Of a DNA stretch of 64,000 nt, positions 16,164 through 25,543 are shown piece after piece (the first letter of the stretch is position 1; each line of letters begins with the position of its first letter). The notes beneath the pieces are model-generated. The model made no database searches. It was not told the origin of the DNA and saw only the letters and a program-made list of their open reading frames with translations. Source of the DNA: Lysobacterales bacterium (GTDB taxonomy: Bacteria; Pseudomonadota; Gammaproteobacteria; Xanthomonadales; SZUA-5); contig JALHMH010000002.1 in NCBI GenBank assembly GCA_022844165.1, positions 124,001-188,000 on the forward strand. The letters run 5' to 3'. The position numbers were made by a program, and so were the translations under genes.

Positions 16164-16616
16164 CTAAAGTCGTAACCCGCGCTCGAGCGCGAATCCAGCC
16201 ATCAACGCGCCGCCCAAAACCAGCGGCAGATAACGCGCGCCTTCGGGCAGCAGCGTGCCGGCCAACAGCACGTCCCGATCGGACCAGAACAGGATGGCGC
16301 CACCGATGGCGAGCAACAGGCCAAGCGCAACGGCGATCACCAGGGCGAGGCCATTGAGGACGCGCTGCGCCAAAGGCGATAGTCGTTCGCTCAACAGCGA
16401 AAAGCGAAAGTGAGCATGGCTGCGCACACCCAGCGCGGCAGCGCACATCATCGTCGTGTTCATCAGCAGCAGCGCCAGCGGCTCGGTCCAGCTCGGCGAG
16501 TCGTTCAGCAGGTATCGGCCGAACACTTGCCAGGACTGGACCAGTACAATGCCGAGCAGCGAGACCACGCAGAGCCACAGCGTGAGTCGCGCCACGAGGT
16601 CGCCAGCTTTGCTCAT
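16164..16616 (-). CDS. dctQ: TRAP transporter small permease DctQ
   Basis: 150 residues from the ATG at 16614-16616, which overlaps the dctP stop (ATGA). A longer frame upstream to 16778 runs inside dctP and is not used. Four hydrophobic helices are visible (LTLWLCVVSLLGIVLVQSWQ; LALLLMNTTMMCAAALGV; LNGLALVIAVALGLLLAIGG; LPLVLGGALMAGFALERG), and the WTEPLALLLM segment fits the DctQ pattern. It bridges the binding protein and DctM. Confidence 0.9.
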   Translation of the reverse strand: MSKAGDLVARLTLWLCVVSLLGIVLVQSWQVFGRYLLNDSPSWTEPLALLLMNTTMMCAAALGVRSHAHFRFSLLSERLSPLAQRVLNGLALVIAVALGLLLAIGGAILFWSDRDVLLAGTLLPEGARYLPLVLGGALMAGFALERGLRL

Positions 16617-17590
16617 GCCAGATCCCGGATGGTCGCGTACAAGGGTGCCAGCTCGCCGCGGCCGACTTGGGCGAGCAACGGTTCCACCGCACGCGTGAAA
16701 GCTTCGCGATCGATCACCGTTTCCACCACGCCGCTGTCGAGTGCCTTTTGCCTTGCTGCCGCCAGGGCCTGATCCCATGCGGCACGCATCACGACGACCG
16801 AACGCTGCGCCAGATCGCGAATCAACTCGCGGTCGCCGGGCCTAAGTTGTGTATCGATGGTGGCCGAGAGCAGGAGGACATCCGGCACCATCGAATGTGC
16901 ACTGCTCGACCAATGATGGGCGACCTCAAACTGGCGGCTGCTGACAAAGCTCATCCAGTTGTTTTCGGCGCCATCGATGAGGCCGGTTTGCAGGGCCGAA
17001 TACACCTCGCCGAATGCCAGTGGCGTTGCGTTGACGCCAAAACTGCGCATGATCGCCAGGAACACGTCCGACGCCGGGACGCGCAGTTTCAAGCCTCTCA
17101 GATCATCGGGCGCGGCGATTGCGTGTCGCGTGTTATAGATGCCGCGGTAGCCCGCATCGTAGAAGCACAAAGCGATTTGGCCGCGGCTCGACAGGTGGGT
17201 TAAAAGTTGCCGCCCGGGCGCGCCGTCGAGGGCGCGGCGCAGGTGCGCTACATCGTCGAACACATACGGCAACGACAGTAGCGCGGTATCGGGAAACGCA
17301 TTGTTGAGCGCGGCGATGGTCACACGCGTCAGCGCCAGGGCGCCGTGCCGGACCAAGGTCAATGTGTCCGCCTCGCGTCCGAGTTGACCGGCGGGATAGT
17401 GCAAGAGGCGCAAACGACCGGCGGTGAGTCTCTCCAGCTCCGCGCCCAGCCACTGCACCGCCATGACCGTCGGATATCCGGCGATATGCACGTCGGCGCC
17501 GCGCAGAACAGTACCCGACGAGAGCCGGTCGGACATCGCGGGAAGCGCTGCCATGCCGGCCATTGTGGCGAGTGCGTTGCGGCGCTTCAT
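16613..17590 (-). CDS. dctP: TRAP transporter periplasmic substrate-binding protein DctP
   Basis: 325 residues from the ATG at 17588-17590, overlapping the hydratase stop by 4 nt. The short N-terminus begins MKRRNALATMAGMAALPA, a signal with a KRR run. The fold signature is clear: LKLRVPASDVFLAIMRSFG, whose Arg would clamp the substrate carboxylate, followed by FGEVYSALQTGLIDGAENN. Periplasmic. Co-transcribed with the hydratase and with dctQM; uronic or keto-deoxy acids are the likely ligands from context only. Confidence 0.95.
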   Translation of the reverse strand: MKRRNALATMAGMAALPAMSDRLSSGTVLRGADVHIAGYPTVMAVQWLGAELERLTAGRLRLLHYPAGQLGREADTLTLVRHGALALTRVTIAALNNAFPDTALLSLPYVFDDVAHLRRALDGAPGRQLLTHLSSRGQIALCFYDAGYRGIYNTRHAIAAPDDLRGLKLRVPASDVFLAIMRSFGVNATPLAFGEVYSALQTGLIDGAENNWMSFVSSRQFEVAHHWSSSAHSMVPDVLLLSATIDTQLRPGDRELIRDLAQRSVVVMRAAWDQALAAARQKALDSGVVETVIDREAFTRAVEPLLAQVGRGELAPLYATIRDLA

Positions 17591-18399
17591 GCCGAGCGTG
17601 CCTCGCAATGCAATACGGTGCCGCCGGTAAATTCCACCCGCGCCCGCTCGCCAATCCGGATGTCGTGGATGCCGGTGCTGGCACCGGTGGACACCAGATC
17701 GCCGCGTCTGAGCGGCCTGCCGCGTCTGGCGTTGCGTTCCAGCGCGAAAATCAGCGCCGCGAGCGGACCGCCGCTGATCGATGTTGCGCCACCGCGGCCT
17801 ACACTTCGCCCTCCGATGAAGGTCTCGCAGAACAAAGATGGCCAGCTTTGCTGCCAGTCGTCGACCTTTGGGCCGACCAACAAGCCAGCGTTGTTTCCGA
17901 AGTCGGACACCACGACCGCTGGACCGAGTTCATTGATGCTCGCCAGCGGGCTGCCCGCAAATTCGATGCCCAGGCGCATACATGCGGCGAGTGTGCACGC
18001 GTCGTCCAAGGAAAAGTGCCGCTGCGCCGGATCGACATCGACGGCAATTTCGAAAATGTACTCGGCCTCGACCGCCGCAAAGCCGCCCGGAATCACGCGC
18101 AACAGGCCTCGGTCGCCAGGCGAGAGCCGTTGAACATTCTGCCGGAAGATTGGACCGACCAGCCGTTCTTCGCCGAGCCGATCGCACCATGCATCGGGGA
18201 TCTTCCCGACCTTCCAGCCCACGATGGCATCTGGCCAAAGCGCGATGGCCGCGTCTTGTCGCGCATAAGCCGCGTCAAGCGAAGCCGGCAGCGAACCTGG
18301 ATATGCCGGCAAAGCGGTCGCCGTCTGGCGCGCAGCGACAAACTGCCTGGCAACTTGCATGGCCGACTCGGCAGGGGCGGGGCTATTGTGCAGGGTCAT
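17587..18399 (-). CDS. Fumarylacetoacetase-fold hydratase/decarboxylase (MhpD-like)
   Basis: 270 residues of the 2-keto-4-pentenoate hydratase / 4-oxalocrotonate decarboxylase group. Visible are IVGWKVGKI, the metal-site acidic cluster VEAEYIFEI, VSDFGNNAGLLVGP, and GDLVSTGASTGIHDIRIGER near the C-terminus. It is the first gene of the TRAP operon, which is odd for an aromatic-degradation enzyme; in a pectin locus it more likely hydrates or tautomerises a 2-keto sugar-acid intermediate. SD is weak for the ATG at 18399; an internal ATG at 18360 is an alternative. It is divergent from the pectate lyase, only 65 bp away. Confidence 0.8.
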   Translation of the reverse strand: MTLHNSPAPAESAMQVARQFVAARQTATALPAYPGSLPASLDAAYARQDAAIALWPDAIVGWKVGKIPDAWCDRLGEERLVGPIFRQNVQRLSPGDRGLLRVIPGGFAAVEAEYIFEIAVDVDPAQRHFSLDDACTLAACMRLGIEFAGSPLASINELGPAVVVSDFGNNAGLLVGPKVDDWQQSWPSLFCETFIGGRSVGRGGATSISGGPLAALIFALERNARRGRPLRRGDLVSTGASTGIHDIRIGERARVEFTGGTVLHCEARSA

Positions 18400-18432
18400 T
18401 CTCGTTCGCGTTCGAATGGAAGTAAGATATAA

Positions 18433-18448
18433 AGGAAACCGGTGTCAT
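18433..18448. promoter_or_regulatory. Putative LacI-type operator (site A)
   Basis: AGGAAACCGGTGTCAT matches the palindrome ATGACACCGGTGTCAT at 14 of 16 positions. It lies in the 65-bp divergent gap between the hydratase-TRAP operon and pectate lyase, just after a TATAAA (18427-18432) that could be a -10 for the lyase. A repressor here would block both directions. Confidence 0.6.
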
Positions 18449-18464
18449 TTTCAACGAGGTGAAT

Positions 18465-19775
18465 ATGAATACGATCGCGCGCCCGTTCCGGGCAGCCATT
18501 TTGTCGCTGGTCACGCTTTGGGGCGCTCCCGCACTGATGGCGCAGCCAGATCGTCGTGTCGGCTGGGCGGATGACCGCGGTGGGCGAGGCGGCCAGATTG
18601 TGCGGGTGACAACACTTGCCGCCACTGGCCCGGGTTCGTTGCAACAGGCGATCGCTCAAAGCGGACCGCGTATCGTCGTATTCGAAGTAGGAGGCGTCAT
18701 CGATTTGGGCGCACAAGCGGTGGTCGTTGAAAAACCGTACTTGACGATAGCTGGTCAAACTGCGCCGTATCCAGGAATTACGCTGATTCGCGGGGGTATC
18801 GAAATCCGGACACATGACGTTGTCGTGCGCCACTTGCGCGTACGTCCTGGGGAGGCAGGCGCCGCCAAGGGCAGCGGCCAGGACTTCGACGCGATTTCGA
18901 CCATCGGTGCGCATGATGTTGTGATCGATCATTGTTCGCTGACCTGGGCGACGGACGAAAACCTCTCGGCCTCGGGTCCGCGATTTGTGGATGGTGGCCG
19001 CACACTGGAAGATTTCCGCGCAGCGACGTCGAGGCGGATTACCTTCAGCAACAACCTCCTGGCGGAAGGTCTGGCGTTCTCTACGCATGCCAAAGGAGAG
19101 CACAGCAAAGGCAGTTTGATTCACGACAATGTCAGGGACATTCTGATCGTAGGTAACCTATACGCGCACAATGTGGAGCGTTCGCCGTTGTTCAAGGGCG
19201 CGGTGCGTGGCGCAGTGCTCAACAACCTGATCTACGATCCCGGCACTCGTGCAGTTCACTACAATCTGATCGCTCAAGAATGGGTCGATCGCGAATACGT
19301 CATCGGCGAAATGCAGTTGCTCGGCAACGTCATGCGCGCAGGGCCATCGACCACCGCACCGATCGCCTTGTTGATGGTCGGCGGCTCCGGCGACCTTCGC
19401 TTGCACGCCAAGGACAATATCGCCGTCGACCGCATCGGTATGCCATTGCCGCAATTGGGTCGTTACACAACTGCGCCAATCAAGATCGTCGAAGAAACAT
19501 GGGAGCTGCCGCCTGGCGTCGAGCTGCTGCCGGCGACAGCGGTGCAGGACGCAGTGGTCGCCAATGCCGGTGCAAGGCCATGGGATCGGGATGATATCGA
19601 CCGCCGCATCGTCGCCAACGTGATCGAAGGCCGTGGCGCCATCATCAACAGTGAAACGCAGGTTGGCGGCTATCCGAGTTACCCGGAAACACGTGCTGCG
19701 TTTATTGAAGAAGACTGGGATCTGGCGCACATGACACCGCGCAAAGCGCTCTGGCGGCGTCCGCCGCCAAAGTAA
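18465..19775 (+). CDS. Secreted pectate lyase (PL1-like)
   Basis: 436 residues from the ATG at 18465 (GAGG at 18456-18459, 5-nt spacer; a GTG two codons earlier overlaps the SD). A signal peptide ends near ALMAQ. Parallel beta-helix features follow: GGRGGQIVRVTTL, GPGSLQQAIAQSGPRIVVFE, TIAGQTAPYPG, VVIDHCSLTWATDEN and a C-terminal GGYPSYPETRA. The IDHCSLTWATDEN turn probably supplies Ca2+ ligands. It cleaves polygalacturonate by beta-elimination to unsaturated oligomers outside the cell, the first step of this locus. An operator-like palindrome lies 17 nt upstream of the start. Confidence 0.85.
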   Translation: MNTIARPFRAAILSLVTLWGAPALMAQPDRRVGWADDRGGRGGQIVRVTTLAATGPGSLQQAIAQSGPRIVVFEVGGVIDLGAQAVVVEKPYLTIAGQTAPYPGITLIRGGIEIRTHDVVVRHLRVRPGEAGAAKGSGQDFDAISTIGAHDVVIDHCSLTWATDENLSASGPRFVDGGRTLEDFRAATSRRITFSNNLLAEGLAFSTHAKGEHSKGSLIHDNVRDILIVGNLYAHNVERSPLFKGAVRGAVLNNLIYDPGTRAVHYNLIAQEWVDREYVIGEMQLLGNVMRAGPSTTAPIALLMVGGSGDLRLHAKDNIAVDRIGMPLPQLGRYTTAPIKIVEETWELPPGVELLPATAVQDAVVANAGARPWDRDDIDRRIVANVIEGRGAIINSETQVGGYPSYPETRAAFIEEDWDLAHMTPRKALWRRPPPK

Positions 19776-19805
19776 ACGGATGCCTGTGCGCTGGCGTCGG
19801 CGCGC

Positions 19806-19841
19806 GGCTCTCGGCGAATCGACCATCGATTGCCGAGAGCC
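19806..19841. terminator. Bidirectional terminator hairpin between convergent genes
   Basis: GGCTCTCGGC (19806-19815) pairs perfectly with GCCGAGAGCC (19832-19841); inside, AATCG (19817-19821) pairs with CGATT (19827-19831) around loop ACCAT. It sits between the pectate lyase stop and the TonB receptor stop. T tracts are poor on both sides. Confidence 0.65.
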
Positions 19842-19850
19842 ACCGGGCGC

Positions 19851-22610
19851 TTACATTTTGTAGCGTACGCCGAACAGGTATTGGCGGCCGGTGTGGTGAT
19901 AGACCGAGACGCGATCGCCACGGGAGTCGACCCACTGATCGTTGAATTCGTCCGTCAAGTTGAGCGCTTCGAAACTGAGTTCCCACTGATCGTTGAGTTT
20001 GTAAGATGCCGATGCATCAATGTTGAGTGTCGCCTTCGTGCCTTCCACATCATTGCTGTTGCGCCCGGGCGCCGTCGTCAGGTAGTCGTCGCGGTAGGCG
20101 GCCGAAACGCGCATGCCGAAGCGTTCGGTTTCGTAGTACAGCGTTGCGTTGTAAGCGTTCTTCGAAAGCCCGGTCAGATCCGTCTGCAGAGCATTTGCGC
20201 CGGTCGATGTGACGTATTGGATTTTCGAATCTACGTAGGTGTAGTTGAAGATTGCGCCCAGATCGTTGAACGGCGCGGGCAGGAAGCTCAGAGGTTGCTG
20301 CCAACTCAATTCGAGTCCGGTCAACTCCCCGCCCGGCGTGTTCACGGGAATGTTGAACTGGAAGTCGTCGTTGACGCTGGCGCCGGTGCCGGTCAACAGA
20401 CTTTCGGGCAGACCCGATGAGCTATAGGGTCGGGTTTCGCGCGACGTCTGCACAAAAGTGTCGATATCTTTGTAGAACAGTGCCGCCGAGAGCAGGGCTT
20501 CGTCGGCGTAGTACCACTCGAGCGCCAGATCGGCCGTCGTGGCGCGGAACGGGTCGAGTAGTGGATCGCCACCTGTCACCGTGCGATTGCCGCCGCTCAC
20601 GCTCACCGTGACGCCCGGCGTCAAGTTGCCAAGGCCGGGTCGCGCCATCACCTTGGCAGCACCAAACCTCAGAAGCACGTCGGGTTTGACTTCTGCGGTC
20701 AAATTGAAGGCTGGCAGAAAGTCGTTGTAGTCGCGTTCCACGGTGATCAACACCGGGGTGTTGTTGACCACAGCGAAACCGCTGGCCGTCTGCTCGGTCC
20801 GCACGTATCGCGCGCCAATGTTGGCGCTGATGGGCACGTTGCCGACATCGGCGACAATATCGGCCTGCAACCAGGTGCCGAAGTCCTCTTCTTCCACACT
20901 GCGATTGTTGCCTCGTGCGCTGGCCACGGTTGAGGCAAGCGCAAAAATCCCGCTATTGCTGTAGATGTCGAAAAGGCGCGCGAATGCCGCCGCATCGGGC
21001 GTCACCCAGCGCACATCTGTGCCACCAGGTACGTTCAGATCAGACAGACTGAGAATGCGCGACAGGTCAGCGATGGTGGTGCCGGCAGGCAGTGCCGGCA
21101 CCACCGTTTCCGACGCACGCCGCAACTCGCTGGTGACGAAGCTGTATTCCTTCCAGAGCAGGCCGCCCTTCAACGTCACGGCGTCGTTCAGATCGAAACT
21201 GAGATTCAGTTCCGCGCTGTCGAATTCGTTGTCGGCGGTTTGTGGTCGCAGGCGGATTTCAGAAAGGCCATTGGCGAAGCTCCAGTTCGCTGGATTGCTG
21301 ACGTCGAATCCGTAACTCAACAGCGGCAGACGGTCGTTGTTGCGGTAGTCCCAAACAACACCGTTCGCATTGACACGGTCCAATGTAACGGTGGTCTGGA
21401 TCGGATTGTCGAACAGCGATTCAGCATGTCCAATGCGACCATCGATGCGCCATCGATCGTTGATCTGGTGTTCGCCACTGAGGGTGAACTGTTTGAATGT
21501 CGTCTCTAATTCGTCGTAACGTGATTCAGACCGCACGTCGACATTATCAAATACACCATAGACCAGATTGCCGCGCGAATTCACAGCGCCATCGCGAACA
21601 ATCGTCTGCGGTTTGCCCGTCCCTGTTCTTGAGAACGAGATCGACTCGAGGAAGTCCTCGCTTCGTGTTGCATCGAATCTCGCATAGAGCGCGTCCAGAG
21701 AGAACAGTGTTTCGTCGCTCGGACGGAACTGCCAGGAGCCCGTGACGCCCAGGCGCTCTTGTTGATGCTCGAGTACACCGTAACGCGGAATCCGGGGATG
21801 GAACACATCGGGCGACAACGCCGGCGTGAACGGGGAACTGGCTGCGAAGCCACCGCTTGAGTTGCCTCTGTCCCAGCGCACCGTGCTATGGCCCTCTTCG
21901 ATGAGCCGGCGATCGGTATAGGCCACCGACAGCAAGGCACCCATCGTGCCATCCGCCCAGGTGTTGCTGATCAGAGCAGCGCCACGAGGATCGGTGTTCT
22001 CAGAAAGGTCGTTGTAGCCGATCTGTGCAGACGTCGCCAAAACGAACCCGTCGTAATCGAAAGGCCGTGCGGGTTGTAGATCGACGGTTGCGCCCAGCGA
22101 GCCCTCTTCGATTTCCGCTGCAGCTGTCTTACGCACCGTGATGCTGTTGAACAGGTCCGACGCAAATACGTTGAAATCAAAGCCGCGCCCGCGGTTTGCG
22201 CCACCCGAACTGTCAGTGCCACCCGTCGTCGTCAAGGCTTCCATGCCGTTGATGCGTACGCGCGTAAACTGCGAATCGAGCCCACGCACCGAAATGTTGC
22301 GGCCTTCGCCTGCGTCACGGGTGATGCTGACGCCCGGGATTCTCTGCAAGGACTCCGCGAGGTTCAGATCCGGGAATTTGCCGATATCTTCCGCGACGAT
22401 GGCATCAACCTGGCCAACCGTGTCGCGTTTGATATCGATGGCGCGTTGCAGGCTTTGCCGGAAACCGACAACACTAACGACATCGAGCTGCCTCGCTTCG
22501 TCGTTGTCATCGGACTGCTGTGCCCGACTGTCGGGTGCGTAAAGCGCAGCCACAATCGCCGATGCCAGCACAGCTTGTTGCACAGGCCAATGGCGTGTCT
22601 TGAATGTCAT
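19851..22610 (-). CDS. TonB-dependent receptor for oligogalacturonides (Caulobacter-type)
   Basis: 919 residues from the ATG at 22608-22610, with GGGAGGGG 5 nt upstream; the open frame beyond (to 22682) lacks an SD. A signal peptide is followed by a TonB-box region (LDVVSVVGFR), the plug domain (AEDIGKFPDLNLAESLQRIP, SVRGLDSQFTRVRINGME, ITVRKTAAAEIEEGSLG) and a 22-strand barrel ending YLFGVRYKM. The KFPDxNxAESLQRIPGV pattern is typical of carbohydrate receptors of this class in Caulobacter and Xanthomonas. Two operator-like sites at 22647 and 22676 lie upstream, shared with kdgK. Cargo is inferred from the locus. Confidence 0.9.
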   Translation of the reverse strand: MTFKTRHWPVQQAVLASAIVAALYAPDSRAQQSDDNDEARQLDVVSVVGFRQSLQRAIDIKRDTVGQVDAIVAEDIGKFPDLNLAESLQRIPGVSITRDAGEGRNISVRGLDSQFTRVRINGMEALTTTGGTDSSGGANRGRGFDFNVFASDLFNSITVRKTAAAEIEEGSLGATVDLQPARPFDYDGFVLATSAQIGYNDLSENTDPRGAALISNTWADGTMGALLSVAYTDRRLIEEGHSTVRWDRGNSSGGFAASSPFTPALSPDVFHPRIPRYGVLEHQQERLGVTGSWQFRPSDETLFSLDALYARFDATRSEDFLESISFSRTGTGKPQTIVRDGAVNSRGNLVYGVFDNVDVRSESRYDELETTFKQFTLSGEHQINDRWRIDGRIGHAESLFDNPIQTTVTLDRVNANGVVWDYRNNDRLPLLSYGFDVSNPANWSFANGLSEIRLRPQTADNEFDSAELNLSFDLNDAVTLKGGLLWKEYSFVTSELRRASETVVPALPAGTTIADLSRILSLSDLNVPGGTDVRWVTPDAAAFARLFDIYSNSGIFALASTVASARGNNRSVEEEDFGTWLQADIVADVGNVPISANIGARYVRTEQTASGFAVVNNTPVLITVERDYNDFLPAFNLTAEVKPDVLLRFGAAKVMARPGLGNLTPGVTVSVSGGNRTVTGGDPLLDPFRATTADLALEWYYADEALLSAALFYKDIDTFVQTSRETRPYSSSGLPESLLTGTGASVNDDFQFNIPVNTPGGELTGLELSWQQPLSFLPAPFNDLGAIFNYTYVDSKIQYVTSTGANALQTDLTGLSKNAYNATLYYETERFGMRVSAAYRDDYLTTAPGRNSNDVEGTKATLNIDASASYKLNDQWELSFEALNLTDEFNDQWVDSRGDRVSVYHHTGRQYLFGVRYKM

Positions 22611-22646
22611 GGATTCCCCTCCCAAGGCGAGATGATACCGCGATAA

Positions 22647-22662
22647 ATGACACCGGTAGCAA
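22647..22662. promoter_or_regulatory. Putative LacI-type operator (site B1)
   Basis: ATGACACCGGTAGCAA matches ATGACACCGGTGTCAT at 13 of 16 positions, with a perfect left half. It lies 37 bp upstream of the TonB receptor start, in the region shared with kdgK. Confidence 0.55.
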
Positions 22663-22675
22663 ATTTGGTTAGTGC

Positions 22676-22691
22676 ATGACACCGGTGGTCA
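22676..22691. promoter_or_regulatory. Putative LacI-type operator (site B2)
   Basis: ATGACACCGGTGGTCA: a perfect left half; the right half reads GGTGGTCA, a G insertion relative to GGTGTCA. It starts 29 bp from site B1, close to three helical turns, so two repressor dimers could sit on the same face. Confidence 0.55.
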
Positions 22692-22755
22692 AAATCGTAT
22701 CAGAGCATGAGATAATTGCAAGCATCGTGAAGGCTGTTTCCTGAAGGAGATGTCG

Positions 22756-23760
22756 ATGTCGGCCGTGCTTTGTTTCGGCGAAATGCTGCTGCGGCTGAAT
22801 GCGCCCGGTCGTCAGTTGTTGCTACAGACATCCCAGTTGGAGGTTTGCGTCGGCGGAGCGGAGGCGAACGTTGCTGTGGCCATGGCGCAACTCGGCCACG
22901 GCGTGCGCATGCTGACCGCGCTGCCGCACGGGCCGCTCGGAGACACCGCGCTCGGCGAGCTGCGCCGATTCGGTATCGATACACAAAGCGTTGCGCGCAG
23001 CGAGGGCCGAATGGGCTTGTACTTTTTGGTGCCAGGCGCCATGCAGCGGCCCTCGGAAGTGCTCTACGATCGCCAGCATTCGTCGTTCTCGGCGAAAGTC
23101 TGGACAACGAGCGAATTCGAACGCGCGCTGGAGGGCGTTGATTGGTTGCTGCTCTCGGGCGTGACACCGTCCCTCGGCGAAGCATCGGCGGATGCGTGCG
23201 AACGTCTGCTCTCGATCGCAGCCGAACGTGGCACGCGCATTGCGTTCGACGGCAACTTCCGCAGTAAGCTCTGGGCGCTTTGGAACGGCGAGCCACAGCG
23301 GCGTTTGCACTCGCTGATGGACAAAGCCGAGCTGCTGTTCGCCGATGAGCGCGACATGGCGGTTGTGCTCGGCGATGCGCCGGCCGACGATCGGTTTGCG
23401 CAGGCTGCAGCCCGCGCATTCGCCGCGTTTCCACGTCTGGAACGAATGGCGACGACCCTGCGCGACGAGCACAGCGTCGATCACCACACGCTGACGGCGC
23501 GAATGCTGCACAGGAGCGGCACGAGCACCAGCGCGCCGCGCTACACGCTGGCGCCGATCGTCGATCGCATCGGTACTGGCGATGCCTTTGCTGCCGGCGT
23601 GCTGCATGGCCTGATCAACGGTCTTACGGACGGCGAGTCGCTGCACTATGGTCTTGCCGGGGCGTGTTTGAAGCACTCCATTCCCGGCGATTTCAATCGT
23701 GCGTCGTTGGCCGATCTTCAGGATTTCGTCGCGGCACGAGGGTTCGGGGTCAGGCGGTAG
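22756..23760 (+). CDS. kdgK: 2-dehydro-3-deoxygluconokinase (PfkB family)
   Basis: 334 residues from the ATG at 22756; AAGGAG at 22744-22749 gives a 6-nt spacer, whereas the ATG at 22750 abuts the SD. PfkB signatures: CVGGAEANVAVAMAQLG near the N-terminus and DRIGTGDAFAAGVLHGL, with the catalytic Asp in TGDAF. SGVTPSLGEA and FDGNFRSKLW are typical of KdgK. It phosphorylates KDG to KDPG, which enters the Entner-Doudoroff pathway. No KDPG aldolase gene is in the window. It converges on kduD with a 2-nt gap and shares the operator region with the TonB receptor. Confidence 0.9.
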   Translation: MSAVLCFGEMLLRLNAPGRQLLLQTSQLEVCVGGAEANVAVAMAQLGHGVRMLTALPHGPLGDTALGELRRFGIDTQSVARSEGRMGLYFLVPGAMQRPSEVLYDRQHSSFSAKVWTTSEFERALEGVDWLLLSGVTPSLGEASADACERLLSIAAERGTRIAFDGNFRSKLWALWNGEPQRRLHSLMDKAELLFADERDMAVVLGDAPADDRFAQAAARAFAAFPRLERMATTLRDEHSVDHHTLTARMLHRSGTSTSAPRYTLAPIVDRIGTGDAFAAGVLHGLINGLTDGESLHYGLAGACLKHSIPGDFNRASLADLQDFVAARGFGVRR

Positions 23761-23762
23761 GG

Positions 23763-24515
23763 CTAGCGGGCCAGCCAACCGCCATCCACCGGCAGCACGG
23801 CGCCGTGCACATAGTCGGCGGCCGACGATGCGAGGAACACCGCTGCGCCACCGAGGTCGCTCGGCTGACCCCAGCGACCCGCTGGAATTCGCGCCAGAAT
23901 ATCGCGGCTGCGCTCGGCGTCTTCGCGCAGTGCCGTGGTGTTGTCGGTCGCAAAATAACCTGGCGCGATGGCGTTGACGTTGATACCGAACTTCGCCCAC
24001 TCATTGGCCAGCAACCGCGTAATGCCGAGCAATCCGGACTTGCTGGCGGTGTATGAGGCGACGCGAATGCCGCCTTGAAAACTGAGCATCGAAACGATGT
24101 TGATGATCTTGCCGGGCGAGTTTTGCGCGCGCCAATAGCGTGCCGCCTGCTGACTCAGGAAAAACGCGCTTTTCAGGTTCACGTCGATGACATCGTCCCA
24201 GTCGCGTTCGGAGAAATCGATGGCGTCGCACCGGCGGATCGTGCCGGCATTGTTGACCAGCACGTCCAGTCGCCCGAGCGTAGCGACGGCGCGTTGGACA
24301 AACTCTGCCGGCATGCCGGCGCCGAGTTCGCCCTCGATCCAAATTGCGCGACAACCAAGCTCGTCAACGGCGGCCACAGTCTCGGCAGGCTCGCGCCGAG
24401 ACAAAATCGCGATGTCCGAGCCGCTTTGCGCCAGCGCGATGGCGATGGCCTGGCCAATGCCTGTGTTCGCGCCGGTGACCAGCGCGACCTTTCCCCTGAG
24501 GTCGAACACGTTCAT
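23763..24515 (-). CDS. kduD: 2-dehydro-3-deoxy-D-gluconate 5-dehydrogenase (SDR)
   Basis: 250 residues. Classical SDR with the cofactor loop [24 protein letters not shown], catalytic Ser in [11 protein letters not shown], and Tyr/Lys in ASYTASKSG. The [11 protein letters not shown] segment is characteristic of KduD, which reduces 2,5-diketo-3-deoxygluconate to KDG. Its start overlaps the kduI stop (ATGA), giving a kduI-kduD operon. Confidence 0.93.
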   Translation of the reverse strand: MNVFDLRGKVALVTGANTGIGQAIAIALAQSGSDIAILSRREPAETVAAVDELGCRAIWIEGELGAGMPAEFVQRAVATLGRLDVLVNNAGTIRRCDAIDFSERDWDDVIDVNLKSAFFLSQQAARYWRAQNSPGKIINIVSMLSFQGGIRVASYTASKSGLLGITRLLANEWAKFGINVNAIAPGYFATDNTTALREDAERSRDILARIPAGRWGQPSDLGGAAVFLASSAADYVHGAVLPVDGGWLAR

Positions 24516-25357
24516 CGCAGTTGGCAGATATCGATCTGCCGCAAGTCGGTGTAGTCGAGATTTTCGCCACCCATGGCCCAGATGAACCCATAGTTGCGCG
24601 TGCCTGCGCCCATATGGATCGACCAGGGTGGAGACACCACGGCCTGCTCGTTGGCGAGCGTCAAATGGCGCGTATCGTCCGGTTGTCCCATAAAGTGCAT
24701 GATGCGTTCGCTGTCATCCAGGCCAAAGTAAAAATAGACCTCCGAGCGGCGATCGTGCAGATGGGGTGGCATGGTGTTCCACACACTCCCGGGATCGAGC
24801 AACGTCATTCCCAGCAGCAGCTGGCACGAAGTGCACGTGCTCGGGACGATGTACTGATAGATCGTGCGTTGGTTGCTGCTTTCGAGGCTGCCGCGTTGCA
24901 GCGGTACAGCGGCGGCGATCGACAGGTGCCTGAGCTCGTGCCGCGCATGCGCCGGTGTCGATACCAAATAGAATTTGGCCGGGGACGCGCGATCGACACT
25001 CGAGAAACGCACGTCCTGCGATCCCATCGGAACATAAGCGCCATCGCGCGGCGCCAGTTCGAGTTCTGCACCGTCGACGCTGACGATGCCCTGACCGCCA
25101 ACATTGACGATGCCCAGTTCGCGCCGCTGCAGAAACGGCAGTCCAAGCGCAGAAGCCGGTTCTTGTTGTGTCGGCAGGACCAGCGCTGTATCGACTGGCA
25201 TCGCACCACCCACGACGATCCGCTCGTAGTGCGTGTAGTTCAAACGCACGGCATCCGGGGCAAAAATCGCCTCAATCAGGTAACGATCGCGGAGTTGCTC
25301 ATTGCTCACGCCATGCATCATGTCCGGGTGCGTTGCGTGATATGTCTTGGTGTACAT
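24512..25357 (-). CDS. kduI: 5-dehydro-4-deoxy-D-glucuronate isomerase
   Basis: 281 residues covering the whole KduI bicupin. Zn2+ site: [16 protein letters not shown] supplies two His and a Glu, with a third His in [10 protein letters not shown]. It isomerises the 4-deoxy-5-keto-uronate from pectate lyase products to 2,5-diketo-3-deoxygluconate in the cytoplasm. An operator-like site lies 43 bp upstream of the start, and kduD is translationally coupled behind it. Confidence 0.95.
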   Translation of the reverse strand: MYTKTYHATHPDMMHGVSNEQLRDRYLIEAIFAPDAVRLNYTHYERIVVGGAMPVDTALVLPTQQEPASALGLPFLQRRELGIVNVGGQGIVSVDGAELELAPRDGAYVPMGSQDVRFSSVDRASPAKFYLVSTPAHARHELRHLSIAAAVPLQRGSLESSNQRTIYQYIVPSTCTSCQLLLGMTLLDPGSVWNTMPPHLHDRRSEVYFYFGLDDSERIMHFMGQPDDTRHLTLANEQAVVSPPWSIHMGAGTRNYGFIWAMGGENLDYTDLRQIDICQLR

Positions 25358-25399
25358 TCGTGCGGTTTCTCGAAGATGCGTTGCTCCAGGATAGCAAAA

Positions 25400-25415
25400 T
25401 GGTAACCGGTGTCAT
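25400..25415. promoter_or_regulatory. Putative LacI-type operator (site C)
   Basis: TGGTAACCGGTGTCAT matches the palindrome at 12 of 16 positions with a perfect right half of 11 bases (ACCGGTGTCAT). It lies 43 bp upstream of the kduI start. Confidence 0.55.
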
Positions 25416-25543
25416 ATCGCGATCAGCCGGTCCGAGAAGCAGACTCAGTGTAATGACCTGGCGAGGCTTCCCCTCAGACCGCCGAGCGATGTTGGCTTCG
25501 CCCGACACCGTACTTGCCACAACCCGCGCTTCGCATTTCCGGC

